Below are positions 60,739 through 64,000 of a stretch of 64,000 bases of DNA, one piece after another. The stretch comes from Selenomonas ruminantium subsp. lactilytica TAM6421 (GTDB taxonomy: Bacteria; Bacillota; Negativicutes; Selenomonadales; Selenomonadaceae). Under the pieces are notes generated by a model. The model was not told the origin of the DNA, did no database searches, and saw only the letters and a list, made by a program, of their open reading frames with translations. The number at the start of each line of letters is the position of its first letter. Within the stretch, counting starts at the first letter, position 1. The stretch lies in contig NC_017068.1 of assembly GCF_000284095.1 (NCBI RefSeq), forward strand, positions 806,001 to 870,000. The letters run 5' to 3'. The position numbers were made by a program, and so were the translations under genes.

Positions 60739-63513
60739 ATGGCTAGGAAGATTGGATATACGTTAAATCGCAATGGGAAAATTGAAACCAACAAAAGTGA
60801 AGGCTCGCGGCGTTATTATCGCCGGGAGCTTTTGGGCATGTCTACGGTGCAGCTGCGGGATATTGCCAGACGGGAAAAAGTGATTGCCGGCATTGTCAAT
60901 CCCATGGACAAGGAAGCATTGATTGAAACCATCCTGCGCTACCGCGGGGCGGATGAAAACCTCCTGATTCGCAAGTATTCAGAAAGAGGCTGGCAGACTT
61001 TGGAAAACGCCCTGCGCCGGACGAATCTGCAGCCGCAGCCAACGCTTCATCCGGAGTGCAGTGCCAAGTTCACCATCTGGCAGCAGCTGGCCGTGGATTA
61101 CTATGACAATCTGACGGTCAAATACACACCGGAGTTGATTGGCACCAATGCACTGGTGCTCGATGGTGAGCGGAATCTCTGCGGCATCTTCAACGTGGAA
61201 CCAAAAGGCAGGAATCAGGATTATCTCTATCTGCGAAAAGAAGCCGGACTGCCCTGCAAGGAAGCGGCGGTCAAACGCTACACCCTGCTTTTTTTTGACC
61301 GATCAGCTTCCGCGCAGATTTTCCGGATCTATAGTGGCGAGGCGGGCTATGTCCCTGAAAACATCCGCACGGCGCAGGTGCCGTTGGTGGATTTTACGGT
61401 GCGGGAACCCAAGACACTTCATCTGCCAGTGGCCATTGACTTTGGCACCTCCAATACCGCTGCCGGGGCGTATCTTGATCATCTCTACTTCGAGAGCCAG
61501 CAGCTCGAAACGCCGCCGGGCATTCGGGAAAATGAAATCAACTATGCCATCTTCTACGACCGGCTCCATGATTTTGCCGAAACGAATCTGCTCCCCAGCG
61601 TGGTTTCAGTGCTGTCCCTGAAAGATCAGGAAGAACCGCAGTATCTTTTCGGTTATGATGCGGTGGAGATGGCAGCAGACAGTTATATCGATGAGGGCTT
61701 CTGCGTTTTCTACGATATGAAGCGCTGGATCAGTGATTATGAAAAGGACGAGGAAATCACCGACCGCCATGGACGCCGAGCCTTTGTCCCCCGCAAGGAA
61801 ATCTTGCGGGCTTTTTTCCTCCATGTAATCCATGCCTTGGAGAACCGCCTGAAATGCCGCATTCAGGGTATCCATATCTCCAGCCCCGTCAAGCAGAAAT
61901 ACCTGTTCCAGAAGCTCTTCCGGGAAATCCTGCCGGAGTATGCGGTGGAGCATGATACCGTGGATGAAGGTGTTTCGGTTCTTTACAATACGGTCAGTGA
62001 ACTCATCGAGCAGAAAAAAGCCCGGAAGAATCAGCTTTACCATGCCTTGATCATCGACTGCGGCGGCGGTACCACCGACTTATCCTCCTGTAAGTTCCGG
62101 GTGGATGATCAAAGGGTTTCCTACAAGATCGATATCGAAACGGCCTACGAAAATGGCGATACGGATTTTGGCGGCAACAATCTGACCTACCGCATCATGC
62201 AGCTCTTGAAACTCAAGATTGCGGAACTTTTGGCGCAAACCTATGACCAGCAGCAGTCCGATGGCAACTGGGCCTTGCAGCATGAGGTATATGGCAATAA
62301 GGCTGCCTTTGATGCACAGACAAGGGAGCGTATGCGTCAGATTACAAGTTCCAAGGAACTGCTGCGGGGCTTTGATGTGGATATTTTCCGCAGTGTGGAC
62401 GAAAACGGTCCCGATGCTCTGTACCGTGGTATCGACAAGGCCTATGAAATGGCAGAGACCATCATTCCGACGAAATTCAAGGAGTGGGAGAAGGAAAGCC
62501 GCACGGATTATTTCAAGGTCAAGAACAACTTCTACTTCCTGTTCCATTGTGCCGAACAGGTCAAAAAAGCTTTCTTCGAGAAGGCTGGCGCCCTCAAGAT
62601 CATCCTGACCGCAGAAGGCAACCATGAAGCGCCGGGACGCAACTGGCAGCTCAGCCGGGAAATTCCCATTGATGACGGAGAATCTATCGTCCTGCATATG
62701 GACAAATGGAAACTAGCCGTGCATCAGGCGGGCGGCATGGTGACCATCAAGCAGCTTAGCGATATCGTATTCAGTATCTTTGACGTCAATCTGTTGCTGA
62801 CACCGGATATCTATGGCGTGATTCAGCGTTTTTTGGATCCGCTTTATGAAACTGGGGATATCGAAGATTACAACATCATCAAATTGACTGGTCAATCCTG
62901 CAAGATTGACTTGTTCCGCGATTCGCTCAAGGAATTCGTGCCGGGAAGAGTCATCAAGTCCAAACGCAAATCCGGTGATAGCTCCGACTGCCGGGAACTC
63001 AAGATGACCTGCATTGACGGTGCCCTGAAATACCTGCGGGATAAGAAATACGGCTATGCCGATGTCCATATCATCAGCCAGCCGCCGAAACTCCCATACC
63101 GGCTCACGGGCTTTACCCATAATGGTGAGGAGATTGACCTGATTGACGGCAGCCGGGGGATAAGTCACGGCGAACTATCCCGCAATATGGATAATCTGAC
63201 GCTGATGCTTTACCTCAAAGACCAGGACGGCAACAATCGCTATAACTTCACCTACACCTGCACGCAGGATGAATTCGAACCCAAAACGCAGGAAGAGATC
63301 GAAGCCATCTACGGTGAGCATATCCCGCAGGACGATACCGATACCATCATCCATCGCGAGGCCAAATTCTTCATCTGGTCCGAGCCAAAAGAATGGGGAT
63401 TCATGATCGTCCCCGTCTACCGCGAAGGCGAGACACTGATGCTGGGCAAAGAAAAATTCCAGAGCTTTGAAAATGACGGCTGGATGAACAGCTTCTTTGA
63501 TGGGACGAAGTAA
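60739..63513 (+). CDS. Large Hsp70/actin-fold ATPase with N-terminal SAP-like region
   Basis: A 924-aa protein. The N-terminal region has a SAP/Rho-N-like helix pair (LLGMSTVQLRDIARREKVIA). A Hsp70-type ATPase begins at VAIDFGTSNTAAGAYLD near residue 232 (phosphate 1) and continues with HISSPVKQKYLFQKLF and ALIIDCGGGTTDLSSCKF near 438 (phosphate 2). The last 300 residues do not look like the DnaK peptide-binding domain. No bacterial DnaK is this long or has this order. Together with the J-domain gene at 53007 it suggests a dedicated chaperone for assembly or disassembly, in place of the missing ClpV ATPase. Confidence 0.8.
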   Translation: MARKIGYTLNRNGKIETNKSEGSRRYYRRELLGMSTVQLRDIARREKVIAGIVNPMDKEALIETILRYRGADENLLIRKYSERGWQTLENALRRTNLQPQPTLHPECSAKFTIWQQLAVDYYDNLTVKYTPELIGTNALVLDGERNLCGIFNVEPKGRNQDYLYLRKEAGLPCKEAAVKRYTLLFFDRSASAQIFRIYSGEAGYVPENIRTAQVPLVDFTVREPKTLHLPVAIDFGTSNTAAGAYLDHLYFESQQLETPPGIRENEINYAIFYDRLHDFAETNLLPSVVSVLSLKDQEEPQYLFGYDAVEMAADSYIDEGFCVFYDMKRWISDYEKDEEITDRHGRRAFVPRKEILRAFFLHVIHALENRLKCRIQGIHISSPVKQKYLFQKLFREILPEYAVEHDTVDEGVSVLYNTVSELIEQKKARKNQLYHALIIDCGGGTTDLSSCKFRVDDQRVSYKIDIETAYENGDTDFGGNNLTYRIMQLLKLKIAELLAQTYDQQQSDGNWALQHEVYGNKAAFDAQTRERMRQITSSKELLRGFDVDIFRSVDENGPDALYRGIDKAYEMAETIIPTKFKEWEKESRTDYFKVKNNFYFLFHCAEQVKKAFFEKAGALKIILTAEGNHEAPGRNWQLSREIPIDDGESIVLHMDKWKLAVHQAGGMVTIKQLSDIVFSIFDVNLLLTPDIYGVIQRFLDPLYETGDIEDYNIIKLTGQSCKIDLFRDSLKEFVPGRVIKSKRKSGDSSDCRELKMTCIDGALKYLRDKKYGYADVHIISQPPKLPYRLTGFTHNGEEIDLIDGSRGISHGELSRNMDNLTLMLYLKDQDGNNRYNFTYTCTQDEFEPKTQEEIEAIYGEHIPQDDTDTIIHREAKFFIWSEPKEWGFMIVPVYREGETLMLGKEKFQSFENDGWMNSFFDGTK

Positions 63514-63753
63514 AGGAGTATAAAGGAAATCCATGCGGCAGAAATACTTGAGGGAAAAGAGCAATCGCTTGTTTGGCTGGAATATACGAATGAAACGGTA
63601 ACAGAACGCATGTATAACTGCCTGTTTTCCAGCGGCCTTGGCAGTGAGGCGGTTACAGGCTCTATCAGTTTTACCTATGCCCAGAGGAATTTTCGGGAGA
63701 TAGCGAAACAGATTGCCCTGTCATATAAGGATAATACAGCGAAGGGAGATTGA
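63514..63753 (+). pseudogene. Open frame without usual start codon after the Hsp70-like gene
   Basis: The frame continues from the stop of the Hsp70-like gene to the TGA at 63751 and has coding character (LVWLEYTNETVTERMYNCLF; FTYAQRNFREIAKQIALSYK). There is no ATG, GTG or TTG before ATG 63610, only an AGGAG at 63514 and ATA/ATC codons. The ATG at 63533 lies in another frame that stops after 22 codons. A truncated gene, a frameshift or a non-standard start are all possible. Confidence 0.4.
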
Positions 63754-63757
63754 TATT

Positions 63758-63994
63758 ATGGGCGCTAAGGAATACATGACCATGATGAGTGATTATACAA
63801 AGTGCCAATATGGAAGCATGAAGAATCAGATCAATATGATAAACGACCATGGTGTATTATCCAGAAAAACAGGAAAAGCCGTACTGAATGCCAATGACCA
63901 TAAATGGCAGGATAATATTTTGGGATATGGCATGTGCAGTGCTTTTTGCGATGACAACAACAAATTGACTAAAATGATCAATAGCGCCCAGTAA
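63758..63994 (+). CDS. Short PAAR-like (DUF4280-like) protein
   Basis: A 78-aa protein with the pattern CQYGS, NDHGVLSRKTGKAVLNANDH, then ILGYGMCSAFC. The order Cys-x-x-Gly, His-Gly-Val, Asn-x-x-Asp-His and Gly-Tyr-Gly-x-Cys recalls DUF4280 proteins, which form PAAR-like spike tips in type VI-like and polymorphic-toxin systems. It is shorter than usual. The ATG has GAAGGGAG upstream. A further ATG begins at 63996, so the cluster probably continues beyond the window. Confidence 0.55.
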   Translation: MGAKEYMTMMSDYTKCQYGSMKNQINMINDHGVLSRKTGKAVLNANDHKWQDNILGYGMCSAFCDDNNKLTKMINSAQ

Positions 63995-64000
63995 AATGAG

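Overview
The window reads as chromosomal DNA of a strictly anaerobic diderm Firmicute of the Negativicutes (Selenomonas-like Selenomonadales/Veillonellales). This is inferred from gene content. A Firmicutes core (SigH, Mini-RNase III, CarD-like regulator, YacL-type PIN-TRAM protein) sits beside envelope genes expected of an outer-membrane organism (LptA/OstA-like protein, periplasmic PheC-like dehydratase). Class III ribonucleotide reductase, periplasmic [FeFe] hydrogenase and B12-dependent methylmalonyl-CoA mutase fit a fermenter that makes or uses propionate/succinate and H2.

Layout. 1-3950: end of purD, an AGCS amino-acid symporter behind a leader hairpin, an LptA-like gene on the minus strand, and a pheC-like gene. 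4136-9670: tgt-yajC-fthC-(SpoIIE-like phosphatase)-(P-loop protein)-secD-secF. 9847-18034: CAP-domain protein, CarD-like regulator, PIN-TRAM protein, then a tightly packed run ispD-ispF-cysS-mrnC-thyX-rlmB and sigH. 18166-20810: a probable Moco/tungsten-cofactor riboswitch and modABC. 20811-24361: NrdR boxes and nrdD, whose C-terminal glycyl-radical segment is missing, then mnmA. 24441-31032: a cobalamin riboswitch directly in front of the B12-dependent mutase operon mutA-mutB-meaB, ending in an MsrA homologue without its catalytic cysteine. 31039-31701: a non-coding element of about 600 bp built of inverted repeats. 31767-47725: a MATE exporter, a riboswitch-controlled Nik/Opp-type ABC importer, a periplasmic [FeFe] hydrogenase operon with hydG on the opposite strand, and a second Nik/Opp-type importer. 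Four promoters here (MATE, hydA, hydG, second importer) share one C-tract/G-tract palindrome abutting or overlapping the -35 hexamer, which looks like one metal-type regulon.

48006-64000 is the most unusual part. A long co-directional cluster encodes a secreted/anchored VWA protein, a 730-aa protein that resembles a contractile sheath subunit, three paralogous Hcp/tail-tube-like proteins (one with a long Gly/Ala-rich tail), a J-domain protein, a membrane FHA protein, a zinc-ribbon FHA protein, a membrane PP2C phosphatase, a degenerate PP2C fused to a TM helix and TPR-like repeats, a Sel1-repeat secreted protein, a large Hsp70/actin-fold ATPase with an N-terminal SAP-like region, and a short PAAR-like (DUF4280-like) protein at the window edge. 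An AT-rich cassette between the two FHA genes carries a broken polymorphic-toxin gene and a SUFU-type immunity gene. I infer a divergent injection apparatus controlled by phosphorylation and chaperones. No baseplate gene, ClpV ATPase, TssJLM membrane complex or Ser/Thr kinase is visible in the window; these may lie beyond its right edge.

No tRNA, rRNA, CRISPR array, IS transposase or prophage integrase was recognised.
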